48,293 nt of DNA, from positions 1-48,293 of the forward strand of contig CAYXZO010000015.1 in assembly GCA_964469505.1 (NCBI GenBank). The letters are read 5' to 3'. This document shows, piece by piece, positions 16,785 to 24,713 of this stretch; the stretch's first letter is position 1, and the number at the start of each line of letters is the position of its first letter. The notes under the pieces were generated by a model. The model did not search any database, had not been told where the DNA came from, and was given only the letters and a program-made list of their open reading frames with translations. The position numbers and the translations under genes are program-made. The stretch is from CAYXZO01 sp964469505 (GTDB lineage: Bacteria > Fidelibacterota > UBA8477 > JABMPR01).

Positions 16785-17804
16785 TCACTCCTTCTCACTT
16801 AATAGCTGCTCCAGTTTTTTCACGCGCTGGTAAAGCTCGGGTAACCGATGAACCAGAGCTTCGCTTCGGAGCTGTTCTCTATGGGGGCGGGCCGGAAAGC
16901 CACTCACAATTTCACCATCTGGTACATTCCGGGTCACACCAGCTCGGGTTGCCAAAGATACACCGTTACCAACCTTGACATGGCCTACGATGCCGCTCTG
17001 GCCACCCATTTGTACCCCATTGCCCACAGTCGTACTGCCGGCGATGCCGGATTGGGCAGTAATGAAACAATTGGCTCCAACGTCAACATTATGGGCAATA
17101 TGAACCAGATTATCCAGTTTGGTTCCCCGCCCAATGCGGGTCTGGCCGATGGTGGCCCGATCAATAGTGCAGTTGGCCCCGATTTCCACGTCGTCTTCAA
17201 TGACCACGGTACCCGTCTGGGGAATTTTCTTAGGCCCGGCGGGGGTGGGAACGAAACCAAAACCATCACTCCCAATCACGCTCCCCGCGTGAATCAACAC
17301 CCGACTTCCCACTGAAACCCCCGGATACAGACAGACGTGGGGATGCAGATGGCATTCAGCACCCACTTGCGCATCGGCTCCAATTACCACATGACTTTCT
17401 AGAATAGTTCTTGGACCCACTTGCGCCCCTTCAGCTACAACCACATACGGCCCAATTTCAACCTCCTCGCCTATTTGAGCATTGTCGGCGATTAAAGCAG
17501 TGGGATGGATACCAGGTCTTAGTGATCTGGGGCGATGATTCAATAATTCCAGGGCCTGGACCATAGCCAGGTACGGATTTGGAGCTATCAACACGTTAGG
17601 GAAATCGACATCCGTCTCGGGTCCTAGGATAATCGCTGAGGCCTGGCATGTCTCCAGGTATTTGCGGTATTTGGGATTACTGAGAAAAGTTATCTCTCCC
17701 GGACGGGCTTGTTGTATTTCACTAACCCGCTCGATGATTATGTTCGGGTCGCCCCGCAATTCGGCTTGCAGCTTTTCAGCCAGCGTTCCCAGCGGTAAGG
17801 ACAA
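16785..17804 (-). CDS. lpxD: UDP-3-O-acylglucosamine N-acyltransferase LpxD
   Basis: 339 residues, full length. It adds the second hydroxyacyl chain to the glucosamine N during lipid A synthesis. The N-terminal uridine-binding domain (about 1-100, with ISEIQQARPGEITFLSNPKY-like residues) precedes the hexapeptide-repeat helix (about 105-300). The catalytic His is in VHIAHNVDVGANC. A short helical C-terminus follows (about 315-339). The start codon is TTG, preceded by GGGGG ten bases upstream. It sits three bases after the OmpH stop. Confidence 0.95.
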   Translation of the reverse strand: MSLPLGTLAEKLQAELRGDPNIIIERVSEIQQARPGEITFLSNPKYRKYLETCQASAIILGPETDVDFPNVLIAPNPYLAMVQALELLNHRPRSLRPGIHPTALIADNAQIGEEVEIGPYVVVAEGAQVGPRTILESHVVIGADAQVGAECHLHPHVCLYPGVSVGSRVLIHAGSVIGSDGFGFVPTPAGPKKIPQTGTVVIEDDVEIGANCTIDRATIGQTRIGRGTKLDNLVHIAHNVDVGANCFITAQSGIAGSTTVGNGVQMGGQSGIVGHVKVGNGVSLATRAGVTRNVPDGEIVSGFPARPHREQLRSEALVHRLPELYQRVKKLEQLLSEKE

Positions 17805-17807
17805 GTT

Positions 17808-18335
17808 TTATTTTCCCCCGGCTTTCCGGAGTTCATTTAATACTTCGTTGGTGAGGTCGTAGCTCTCCTTTGCAAAGAGAATATTGCCACCAACGGTGTC
17901 GAAAATGAAATCGTAATTTCCCCGTTCGCCAACCTTTTTGATGGCGTCATTCACCTTCCTAAGAACCGGCTCAGCCAATTCCTGCTGTTTTTTGTAAAGC
18001 TCACCCTGTGGGCCAAGCTTGGCAACCTGGAACTGTTGAATTTCGTTAGCCAAGCGGGTTATCTCTTGCTCTTTGAGCTTCCGGTTGGCTTCCGTCATTA
18101 AAAACTTTTGCCGTTCATAATCACTTTGGAGGCTATCCAGCCTGGCAGACATTTCGGCCAGCTGCTTCTGCATCTTCTGGCTTTCGATCTGCAATTTGTT
18201 TTGTGCTTCCCGGAACTCCTCTAATTGCGACAAGAGGTATTGTGAATTTACATAGCCAATCTTTTGGGCTGTCGCAGTTCCAGTCAGGATAGCCGTTAAT
18301 ACCAAAGTTGTTAGATATACACGTTTGATTTTCAT
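17808..18335 (-). CDS. OmpH/Skp-family periplasmic chaperone
   Basis: 175 residues with a cleavable signal peptide (about 1-23, ending TATAQ). The OmpH/Skp pattern follows: IGYVNSQYLLSQ at the start of the mature protein, a long charged coiled-coil hairpin (about 45-130), and a C-terminal return strand (DFIFDTVGGNILFA). Skp trimers hold unfolded outer-membrane proteins on their way to BamA, encoded directly upstream. GGAG lies seven bases before the ATG. Confidence 0.92.
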   Translation of the reverse strand: MKIKRVYLTTLVLTAILTGTATAQKIGYVNSQYLLSQLEEFREAQNKLQIESQKMQKQLAEMSARLDSLQSDYERQKFLMTEANRKLKEQEITRLANEIQQFQVAKLGPQGELYKKQQELAEPVLRKVNDAIKKVGERGNYDFIFDTVGGNILFAKESYDLTNEVLNELRKAGGK

Positions 18336-18351
18336 CCACTCACTCCAATAA

Positions 18352-20700
18352 TCAAAATTGTTGGTTGAAGATAAAATGCACTTCCGGAGAACCCAGCCGG
18401 GCCCGGGATAGTCCCAACTGCTCTCTATCCAGACCCCAGCCGAAGTCCACCCCGATCAACCCCAAAGGAGCCATTATTATCCGCCCCCCCACTCCCACGG
18501 AGCGTCGTAGCTCGAACATATTGACATCACTGATTTTATCCCAGGTGTTTCCAGCTTCGGCAAAACTTATCAAGTACAAAAGGGGATTGTCAGACAACTT
18601 GTACCGCAATTCCAGGGTGTACTTAAAGGTGGCTTTCCCTCCGTAGGCCGGGCCAACCGAGCGCTCTGGGTAACCCCGTAACGGCGTTCCCCAGATTAAA
18701 CCGGCTCCTCCCATGAAGAAGTATTCATCATAGGGAACTAAATATTTACTGCCTGTTTTCAGCTTTTCCAAGGCCCCCATTTCAAGATAGTTTCGCATGG
18801 CAAATTTATCCCGATAGAGGGGACTATACCATTCCAGACTGAAGCGTTGCTTAAAAAAACTTTCGTTGCCCCCAAAACCCGAATAACGCGTAATCAAGCG
18901 TAAAACCGAACCCTGGGTGGGAAATTCAGGGGCGTTGCGGGAGTCTCGAGTTATGGTCTGCGATAAGCTTAAACCAGAAGTATTGACTAAATGCTCAGGG
19001 TTGATACGATTAAAAATATTCCAATCGTAAACCTTGGTTGTATCATAGTGATTAACCATTCCCTGGAAGGTCCAACGTCCCCGGAAATAGTTGTCCGGCC
19101 ATTGGAAGCGCCTACCAAAGGTGATAGAACCCCCGCGACTGTGAACATCATATGGAGTGTAAACATATGACTGTCCGGCAAAGGGATTACTGATATCCCC
19201 TCGAGTACGATCCCGGTCGAAAATGGTAAAGCCCACCAGATTAGGCGTATCAAACAGCCAGGGCTCTACAAAACTAGCCGAAATGGATTGGTAACTGTAG
19301 GCTCGTTGGAAACTAAAGGAAAGCTGTTGCCCATTGCCCAGAAAATTGGGGAATTGCAAGCCGATTTGTCCGATTAGACCATCCCGTTCACTATATCCCG
19401 CACTGGCGGTGGCTCGGCCAGTATTCTTTTCTTCCACTTCGAATTCAAGGTCCACCGAGTCTTGAGTCTGCGGTACAATGTTGGGATTGACATTGGCAAA
19501 ATAGTTCAGGATCATGATGTCTCGCTGGCTCCGCATCAGAGCCCGTCGACTGAATAGATCTCCTGGATAGATATGTAGTTCACGGCGAATGACGTTTTCC
19601 TTGGTCTTGTCATTGCCCACGATATTGATATGGCGGATGTAAACGGGAGAATTCTCTATAATCTGCAGGTTGATATTGACGGTGTCTGGTGCTACGGGAA
19701 TTTCAAGGGGCTGAATTTGTGCATACAGATATCCCATATCCAGGTATGGAGCCCTGACCCCCAGCTCGATGTTCTGTTCCAGTTTTTCTGCGTTGTACAC
19801 ATCTCCCCGCTTGATTTTCATAGCACTTAGAATCTCATCCGTGGGTAATACGGTGTTACCGCTCACAGTAATTTGGCCGTAATGATATTGGGCCCCTTCG
19901 TGAACCCGGATCTGGATGAACATTTTTTTCAGGTCGTCGCTGTAGTATATACTGTCTCCCAGCACTTCGGCATCCCGATAGCCTTTGGATTTATAGAAAT
20001 CCACCACCTTTGCCTCATCGGCATCCAGATTACGGCGGCTGAAATCGGCTTCTGACCAGAATTTCCACCAACGTTCCTCTTTTATCTTCTCCATTTGCCG
20101 TTTCAGCTTTCTATCGCTAACCAGATGATTACCCACAAATTCAATATGCTGGATCTTGACCTTCTGGTTTTCTTCTATGGCAAACTTGACGCTCCTGGTC
20201 CCTGGTTTCTCCCCAGGAAAAGTAGTGGCCTCAATCTTGGCCAGTAGGTACCCATCCTTATAATACAGGGCCTGGATCTGGCGACGGGCTTTATAAACCA
20301 CCGCCGGAGTCAAAACCTGGCCGGCATATAGTTTTAGCTCATCTTTAATTTTATCGGTCTTAAGGTGGTGGTTGCCGGTGATAACCACTTTATCCAAGCG
20401 TGGGTATTCCTTGACTGAAATTATCAGGTACACTCCCTCCGCAGTTTGGTGATCCTGAAAAATGCGAATATCCGAAAAAAGCTTCAGTTGCCATAATCGC
20501 TTGACGGCTTCCGCCAGATCATCACCCGTAACCTCCCGACCAACTTTCAGTCCGGATGTAGCTAATACCACTTCAGGCGTAGCGGTTTCAGTGCCCACCA
20601 CGTTTACTCCCAGAATTTTAATCTTAGGGGGAGCCGTCTGGGCCCAAACAATATTCCCAAATAGAACAAATAGGATGAGTGTGGTTATATACTTTTTCAT
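18352..20700 (-). CDS. bamA: Outer-membrane protein assembly factor BamA
   Basis: 782 residues. A signal peptide (about 1-20) is followed by five POTRA domains (about 27-420) and an Omp85 barrel (about 425-782) ending in Phe (HFIFNQQF), the usual outer-membrane sorting residue. The WGTPLRGYPER loop-6 motif with the conserved Arg-Gly is present. BamA inserts barrels into the outer membrane. Its ATG overlaps the uppS stop (ATGA), so translation is coupled to undecaprenyl synthesis. No bamD homologue is in the window. Confidence 0.96.
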   Translation of the reverse strand: MKKYITTLILFVLFGNIVWAQTAPPKIKILGVNVVGTETATPEVVLATSGLKVGREVTGDDLAEAVKRLWQLKLFSDIRIFQDHQTAEGVYLIISVKEYPRLDKVVITGNHHLKTDKIKDELKLYAGQVLTPAVVYKARRQIQALYYKDGYLLAKIEATTFPGEKPGTRSVKFAIEENQKVKIQHIEFVGNHLVSDRKLKRQMEKIKEERWWKFWSEADFSRRNLDADEAKVVDFYKSKGYRDAEVLGDSIYYSDDLKKMFIQIRVHEGAQYHYGQITVSGNTVLPTDEILSAMKIKRGDVYNAEKLEQNIELGVRAPYLDMGYLYAQIQPLEIPVAPDTVNINLQIIENSPVYIRHINIVGNDKTKENVIRRELHIYPGDLFSRRALMRSQRDIMILNYFANVNPNIVPQTQDSVDLEFEVEEKNTGRATASAGYSERDGLIGQIGLQFPNFLGNGQQLSFSFQRAYSYQSISASFVEPWLFDTPNLVGFTIFDRDRTRGDISNPFAGQSYVYTPYDVHSRGGSITFGRRFQWPDNYFRGRWTFQGMVNHYDTTKVYDWNIFNRINPEHLVNTSGLSLSQTITRDSRNAPEFPTQGSVLRLITRYSGFGGNESFFKQRFSLEWYSPLYRDKFAMRNYLEMGALEKLKTGSKYLVPYDEYFFMGGAGLIWGTPLRGYPERSVGPAYGGKATFKYTLELRYKLSDNPLLYLISFAEAGNTWDKISDVNMFELRRSVGVGGRIIMAPLGLIGVDFGWGLDREQLGLSRARLGSPEVHFIFNQQF

Positions 20701-21494
20701 GCTGAGTCAACGCCTGGGGACTGCAATTGTTCACTTACTTTTCCAAAACGTCGTTCTCTTTTCTGATAGCTAGCGATTGCTTCCAGAAATTCTTTTTCCC
20801 GGAAATCTGGCCAGTATATGGGGGTCACAAAAATCTCGGTATAGGCTGATTGCCAGAGCAGAAAATTACTTAAGCGCAATTCACCGCTGGTGCGAATAAG
20901 TAGATCCGGATCGGGTATCCCCGCAGTATAGAGATGGGTCGCAAAAACCGCTTCGTCAATTTGATCCAGCCGAAGCTCCCCTGCCTGGACCTTTTGAGCG
21001 ATATGTTGTACCGCTTCCAGAATCTCCATCCGGCCGCTGTAGCTTAAAGCCAAATTCAGGTTCAATCCGGTGTTCTTAGCAGTACGCTCAATAGCCCGTT
21101 CCATACTGCGTCGGGGGGCTTCCGGCAGATCTTGCAAGCGGCCAATCACTGTGAGGCGGACATTATTACGATCTAGATCGTTAACCTCTTGTTCGATAGT
21201 TTCCAGGAGCAAATTCATAAGCGCCGAAACTTCCCAGCGGGGTCTGCGCCAGTTTTCCTTAGAAAAGGTATACAGGGTCAAAGTTTCAATGCCCAATTCA
21301 CCGGCAATCTCGGTGATGACTCGTACTGAGCGGACCCCTTCGCGATGTCCGGCAATACGTGGTAAACCGCGGGCTTTGGCCCAACGACCATTACCATCCA
21401 TAATCACCGCCACATGACGGGGTAAATTGCCGGTGGCAACGACCTTTTGCTTTAATGTTTCAATGGATTCGGGACGTGGGCTCTTCGTCTTCAA
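20697..21494 (-). CDS. uppS: Isoprenyl transferase / undecaprenyl diphosphate synthase
   Basis: 265-residue cis-prenyltransferase that makes the C55 carrier for peptidoglycan and O-antigen. Motifs are VAVIMDGNGRWAKARG with the catalytic Asp, GHREG, LTLYTFSKENWRRP, SYSGRMEI and LLIRTSGELRLSNFLLWQ, then WPDF. The only usable start upstream of the catalytic region is the TTG at 21494. It has no ribosome-binding site, and its first base lies eight bases after a perfect TATATT -10 box, so the mRNA looks leaderless or nearly so. It heads the bamA-ompH-lpx operon. Confidence 0.95.
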   Translation of the reverse strand: MKTKSPRPESIETLKQKVVATGNLPRHVAVIMDGNGRWAKARGLPRIAGHREGVRSVRVITEIAGELGIETLTLYTFSKENWRRPRWEVSALMNLLLETIEQEVNDLDRNNVRLTVIGRLQDLPEAPRRSMERAIERTAKNTGLNLNLALSYSGRMEILEAVQHIAQKVQAGELRLDQIDEAVFATHLYTAGIPDPDLLIRTSGELRLSNFLLWQSAYTEIFVTPIYWPDFREKEFLEAIASYQKRERRFGKVSEQLQSPGVDSA

Positions 21495-21502
21495 GGCGCG
21501 CC

Positions 21503-21531
21503 AATATAGACGGGGAGGATTGCTTTGTCAA
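21503..21531 (-). promoter_or_regulatory. Predicted sigma70-type promoter of the uppS-bamA-lpx operon
   Basis: On the minus strand TTGACA (21526-21531), a 17-base spacer, then TATATT (21503-21508). This matches the -35 consensus exactly and the -10 box at five of six positions. The expected transcription start is about 21495-21497, immediately before the TTG start codon. The 12 bases CGTCTATATTGG are shared with the ppiD promoter. Confidence 0.75.
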
Positions 21532-21595
21532 GGACGTTGACTTCCAATAAAATTATAAAAAACAGAAATTTAGAACACATTTCTGCCCTGGATTT

Positions 21596-22630
21596 CTAGT
21601 CTTTGGACATTCCGATAGATTCAGCCAGCTTGGTCGCAATGTGCCTTATTTCTTCGGCAGCGGGATGGTCCGGTTGTTCGAGCACCAGGGGTTTACCTTT
21701 TTCTGAGGCTTCCATTAAGGCTTCAGTCAGGGGGAGTTTTCCCAGTAGCGGAACTTGAAGACGTCGGCTTTCTTTCTCTCCGCCGCCGTGAGAGAAGATT
21801 TCCGACCGGTGACCACAGCTAGGACATAGGTAATAACTCATATTTTCAATGATTCCCAAAACTGGTGCATTGACTTTCTGGAACATATTAGCGCCCCGTT
21901 GCACATCCATCAGGGCCAGTTGTTGGGGAGTCGTAACCAGCACCGCACCGGTAAGGGCTATTTGTTGCACCAACGTGAGTTGTACATCTCCAGTTCCAGG
22001 CGGCAGGTCCAATACCAGGATATCCAGGTTTTCCCAAGCCACGTCAAACAGGAACTGGGTCACCATTTTTGTAACCATCGCGCCACGCCAGATGACCGGG
22101 CTGTCATCCCCCAACAGCAAGCCCAGCGACATCAACTGCAAGCCATATTTCTCCACTGGTTTTAAACGGTTACCGGGCAATACTTCCGGAACCTGCTGGA
22201 CATGCATGGTTATGGGCAAACTAGGACCATATACATCCAGATCCAACAAGCCAGTACGGTAACCATTGGTTTGAAAAGCCGCTGCTAAATTAGCGGCGAT
22301 AGTGGACTTCCCGACCCCGCCTTTACCACTGGCTACCGCAAGAGTAAAGCGCACTCCTGCCAACTGACGCTTTTGAAACACACTAGCGGTAGCTTTCTCC
22401 TGTACCGCAAACCGAACGTTTGAATAGCCATTAGCAGCCAATTTGTTCCGAATAGCAGTCTTTATCTGCTCCTGGATATTTCTATCCGATGTAGTGAACT
22501 TTAATTGAATTCTAACTTCTTCATTTTGAAGCTCAACTTTGGACACAATCCCAAAGGAGACAATATCCCGCTGATATCCAGGGTAGGTTACTTCCTTAAG
22601 TAAGCCCTTTATTTTTTCTATTTGTTCCAT
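21596..22630 (-). CDS. Mrp/NBP35-family Fe-S carrier ATPase
   Basis: 344 residues. An N-terminal MIP18/DUF59-type domain (about 1-75) is joined to a deviant-Walker P-loop ATPase: SGKGGVGKST (about 112-121), LDLDVYGPSLP, and LDLPPGTGDVQLTL. A CxxC pair in YYLCPSCGH (about 268-275) is where the bridging Fe-S cluster would bind at the dimer interface. Mrp/ApbC proteins carry and hand over [4Fe-4S] clusters. AAGGTG lies four bases before the ATG. It is 101 bp upstream of uppS, whose own promoter lies in the gap. Confidence 0.93.
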   Translation of the reverse strand: MEQIEKIKGLLKEVTYPGYQRDIVSFGIVSKVELQNEEVRIQLKFTTSDRNIQEQIKTAIRNKLAANGYSNVRFAVQEKATASVFQKRQLAGVRFTLAVASGKGGVGKSTIAANLAAAFQTNGYRTGLLDLDVYGPSLPITMHVQQVPEVLPGNRLKPVEKYGLQLMSLGLLLGDDSPVIWRGAMVTKMVTQFLFDVAWENLDILVLDLPPGTGDVQLTLVQQIALTGAVLVTTPQQLALMDVQRGANMFQKVNAPVLGIIENMSYYLCPSCGHRSEIFSHGGGEKESRRLQVPLLGKLPLTEALMEASEKGKPLVLEQPDHPAAEEIRHIATKLAESIGMSKD

Positions 22631-22799
22631 GTCACACCTTATGTTTATGCAATCAATAAAACCTCAGGCAAAACCGGGGACACTAATAGTAGTTCCTGAT
22701 TGAAAGGAATGTTAACAAAATCTTATGTGGGAATAACAAGGGCACCATACCTTTCCCACGCATCCTCTGAGGGGAAATTCTGGTTTGCCTAATATTATT

Positions 22800-22827
22800 A
22801 AAAAAGCCCCACCCTGGAGGGCGGGGC
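22800..22827 (-). terminator. Intrinsic terminator after the ferredoxin gene
   Basis: Minus-strand hairpin with a nine-pair stem (GCCCCGCCC and GGGTGGGGC, one G-U pair) and a TCCA loop at 22806-22827, followed directly by six T (22800-22805). It lies 24 bp after the ferredoxin stop and should separate it from mrp. Confidence 0.92.
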
Positions 22828-22850
22828 GTATGCACCTTAAAAGAAAGTGT

Positions 22851-23138
22851 TTAGGACTCCTGCAGCTTTTTATAGCGCTCCAGCAGCACCTCTTCGCTTT
22901 CTTCGACTCCTACTATGATACAATCTACCGGGCAAACTTCCACGCACTGGGATTCTTCATAATGTCCTTTGCACTCAGTGCATTTTTCAGGTACGATGTA
23001 GTAGAAGTCTTCCGACAATGGTGGATGAGTTTCTCCACCCAACTCCCATTCAGCTCCCCCTTCATAGATAGCGGTGTTGGGGCATTCAGGTTCACATGCA
23101 CCACAGTTGATGCATTCATCGGTAATCTTGAGAGACAT
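22851..23138 (-). CDS. 2[4Fe-4S] ferredoxin (YfhL/Alvin type)
   Basis: 95 residues. The first cluster motif is CINCGACEPECP (about residues 10-21). The second is CTECKGHYEESQCVEVCP (about 53-70), where eight residues separate the second and third Cys. This insertion defines the Allochromatium-type group with widely split cluster potentials. A helical C-terminal extension follows. AGGAGG lies four bases before the ATG and a strong terminator follows the gene, so it is a single-gene unit. The redox partner is not evident. Confidence 0.93.
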   Translation of the reverse strand: MSLKITDECINCGACEPECPNTAIYEGGAEWELGGETHPPLSEDFYYIVPEKCTECKGHYEESQCVEVCPVDCIIVGVEESEEVLLERYKKLQES

Positions 23139-23183
23139 GCAACCTCCTAGTTACTTTAATACTGGGCGTTTAGCTTATTCAAT

Positions 23184-23224
23184 CCAAGGCCTCGAGGGCC
23201 CCTTAACCCTCGGACAAACCTTGG
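23184..23224. repeat. Nested inverted repeats between motB' and the ferredoxin gene
   Basis: Outer arms CCAAGG (23184-23189) and CCTTGG (23219-23224) enclose inner arms CGAGGG (23193-23198) and CCCTCG (23207-23212). They form a bipartite hairpin with an eight-base loop. No U-tract follows on either strand. It may end the motility-type operon or form part of a ferredoxin control region. Confidence 0.45.
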
Positions 23225-23299
23225 TATTTCTATCAAAAAACAGTCAAACTTATGAGTGAATCTTTGGGAAGCAAATTCTTTTAGTAAAATGAGCCTGGC

Positions 23300-24028
23300 T
23301 CAGTGTTTGCGTTCAATGGAGGCATTGATAAAAACTTCTACGCGCCGATTCAATTCTCGACCGGCGGGCGTTGAATTATCGGCTATAGGGTGATATTCCC
23401 CAAATCCAGCGACGACAAACTGCTCCTCAGGTAGTCCGGTGAACTGCTGCAAAATACGCATAACGGTTTGAGCCCGGGCAGCACTCAGCTCCCAATTATC
23501 ACGATATTCGGATCCACCTATTAGAGGAATATTGTCCGTGTGTCCCTCGATACGGATTTCCGCTTTCCATTCCAAGTTCGCAGCAGCCAATTGCTGCAGT
23601 ATGGGGGCGTACTCGGAATTCTCTAAATGTAAAATTTTTAATCCTTTGATGGCTTGGGCCAAAGCGCGCAATTCGGTGATCAACTCCGGTCGGGGCTCGG
23701 CGCTACCTTCCGCAAAAAGACGCGGGTTGCGGAGCGTAATCTTCACCCCTTTTGAATTTCGACTTACCAAGATGTCTTTTATACCGTTTTCTTGAATCAC
23801 ACGCTGAATCTCCTGGCGGGTTTCATTCAGGCGATCAGTCACCCAGCGCTGGGTTTGGCTAATCTGGCCGGCACGAAGAGTGAGCATCATTATGAAAAAA
23901 GTGATAAGCAGGGTAATGATATCGCCGTATGAAAGCTGCCAGGTAGAACGGGCTCGAACCGCCGCGTCTTTTTCGGCAAAGCCGAGGTCTTCGGTATTAG
24001 TATTCAAACCAAAATGATCATCCGCCAT
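23300..24028 (-). CDS. MotB/OmpA-family stator protein with the conserved Asp (second MotB-like protein)
   Basis: 242 residues. A short cytoplasmic tail is followed by one membrane helix starting STWQLSYGDIITLLITFF. Asp36 aligns with the ion-binding Asp32 of E. coli MotB. The periplasmic OmpA/MotB domain (about 145-240) shows IRIEGHTDNIP, DNWELSAARA, VAGFGEYHPIADN and NRRVEVFI, expected to bind peptidoglycan. It overlaps the preceding MotB-like gene by 11 bp. No flagellar genes are in the window, so the driven machine (flagellum, gliding or another envelope motor) is unknown. Confidence 0.9.
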   Translation of the reverse strand: MADDHFGLNTNTEDLGFAEKDAAVRARSTWQLSYGDIITLLITFFIMMLTLRAGQISQTQRWVTDRLNETRQEIQRVIQENGIKDILVSRNSKGVKITLRNPRLFAEGSAEPRPELITELRALAQAIKGLKILHLENSEYAPILQQLAAANLEWKAEIRIEGHTDNIPLIGGSEYRDNWELSAARAQTVMRILQQFTGLPEEQFVVAGFGEYHPIADNSTPAGRELNRRVEVFINASIERKH

Positions 24029-24713
24029 TGCTCAAGTCCACCATCTGTACTTCCAGATAGATTTCCACCCGCCGGTTTTCCGCATAATTCGTGATGGATC
24101 GCAGAGGATGAAAAGGGCCATACCCCGCCAGGGCAAAGTAGGTTGGGGGTAGTTTAGTCACGGCCATCAGATAGCGCATAACCTGGTAAGCCCTGGCGGT
24201 GCTTAACTGCCAATTGTCCTTAAAACGACTATGAGCGCCGATGGGCACTACATCGGTATGGCCTTCGATTCTAATCTGAACTCTGACATCCTTGTTAACT
24301 TCATGTAGACGCGCTATGGTAGCTTGATTCTCAGATATGATCCGGTCCAAATGGAGTTTAGTTATAATCTCACCCAACCTCGTAAGGTAAATCATAAAAA
24401 AGCGCGCAATCGTATCATCACCCGAAGCAAAAAATGCCCGGCCACCAATTTCCGTAGGGATGAGTAATTTTACCCCCTTTGTGCCGGTTTGCTCAACCTG
24501 TAGCCAGTCCAGGTGATGTTTGATTTTTTCCTGCATTATCTGACGATAAATCCGCTCATTCATCCGGTCAGCGAAACGAAAAGTGGAAGCTGCTTCCTTC
24601 TCGGCTTTAGTTACCATCAGAAGGAAAAATGCCAACACCCCCGTTAGCAGGGCCCCATAGGTCATTATCCATGATGAGGTCCGAATTTTCGAAGCAGATT
24701 GTGAAGAACTCAT
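24018..24713 (-). CDS. MotB-like protein lacking the ion-binding Asp (first MotB-like protein)
   Basis: 231 residues with the same plan: one membrane helix near the N-terminus (about 15-33, SSWIMTYGALLTGVLAFFLL), a linker, then an OmpA/MotB domain (about 125-228) with IRIEGHTDVVP, DNWQLSTARA, LAGYGPFHP and NRRVEIYL. The position that should hold the essential Asp is Ala21 (codon GCC). The loop before NRRVEI is several residues shorter than usual. The ATG overlaps the motA stop (ATGA). It is either a structural partner in a mixed stator or a diverged regulator; loss of function by decay is unlikely because the rest is well kept. Confidence 0.88.
   Translation of the reverse strand: MSSSQSASKIRTSSWIMTYGALLTGVLAFFLLMVTKAEKEAASTFRFADRMNERIYRQIMQEKIKHHLDWLQVEQTGTKGVKLLIPTEIGGRAFFASGDDTIARFFMIYLTRLGEIITKLHLDRIISENQATIARLHEVNKDVRVQIRIEGHTDVVPIGAHSRFKDNWQLSTARAYQVMRYLMAVTKLPPTYFALAGYGPFHPLRSITNYAENRRVEIYLEVQMVDLSNGG

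Noticed and set aside
23930..23970. GGTTCGAGCCC on the minus strand, resembling a tRNA T-arm
   Set aside because: It lies inside the second MotB-like gene. No acceptor, D or anticodon arms can be paired around it and there is no CCA end.
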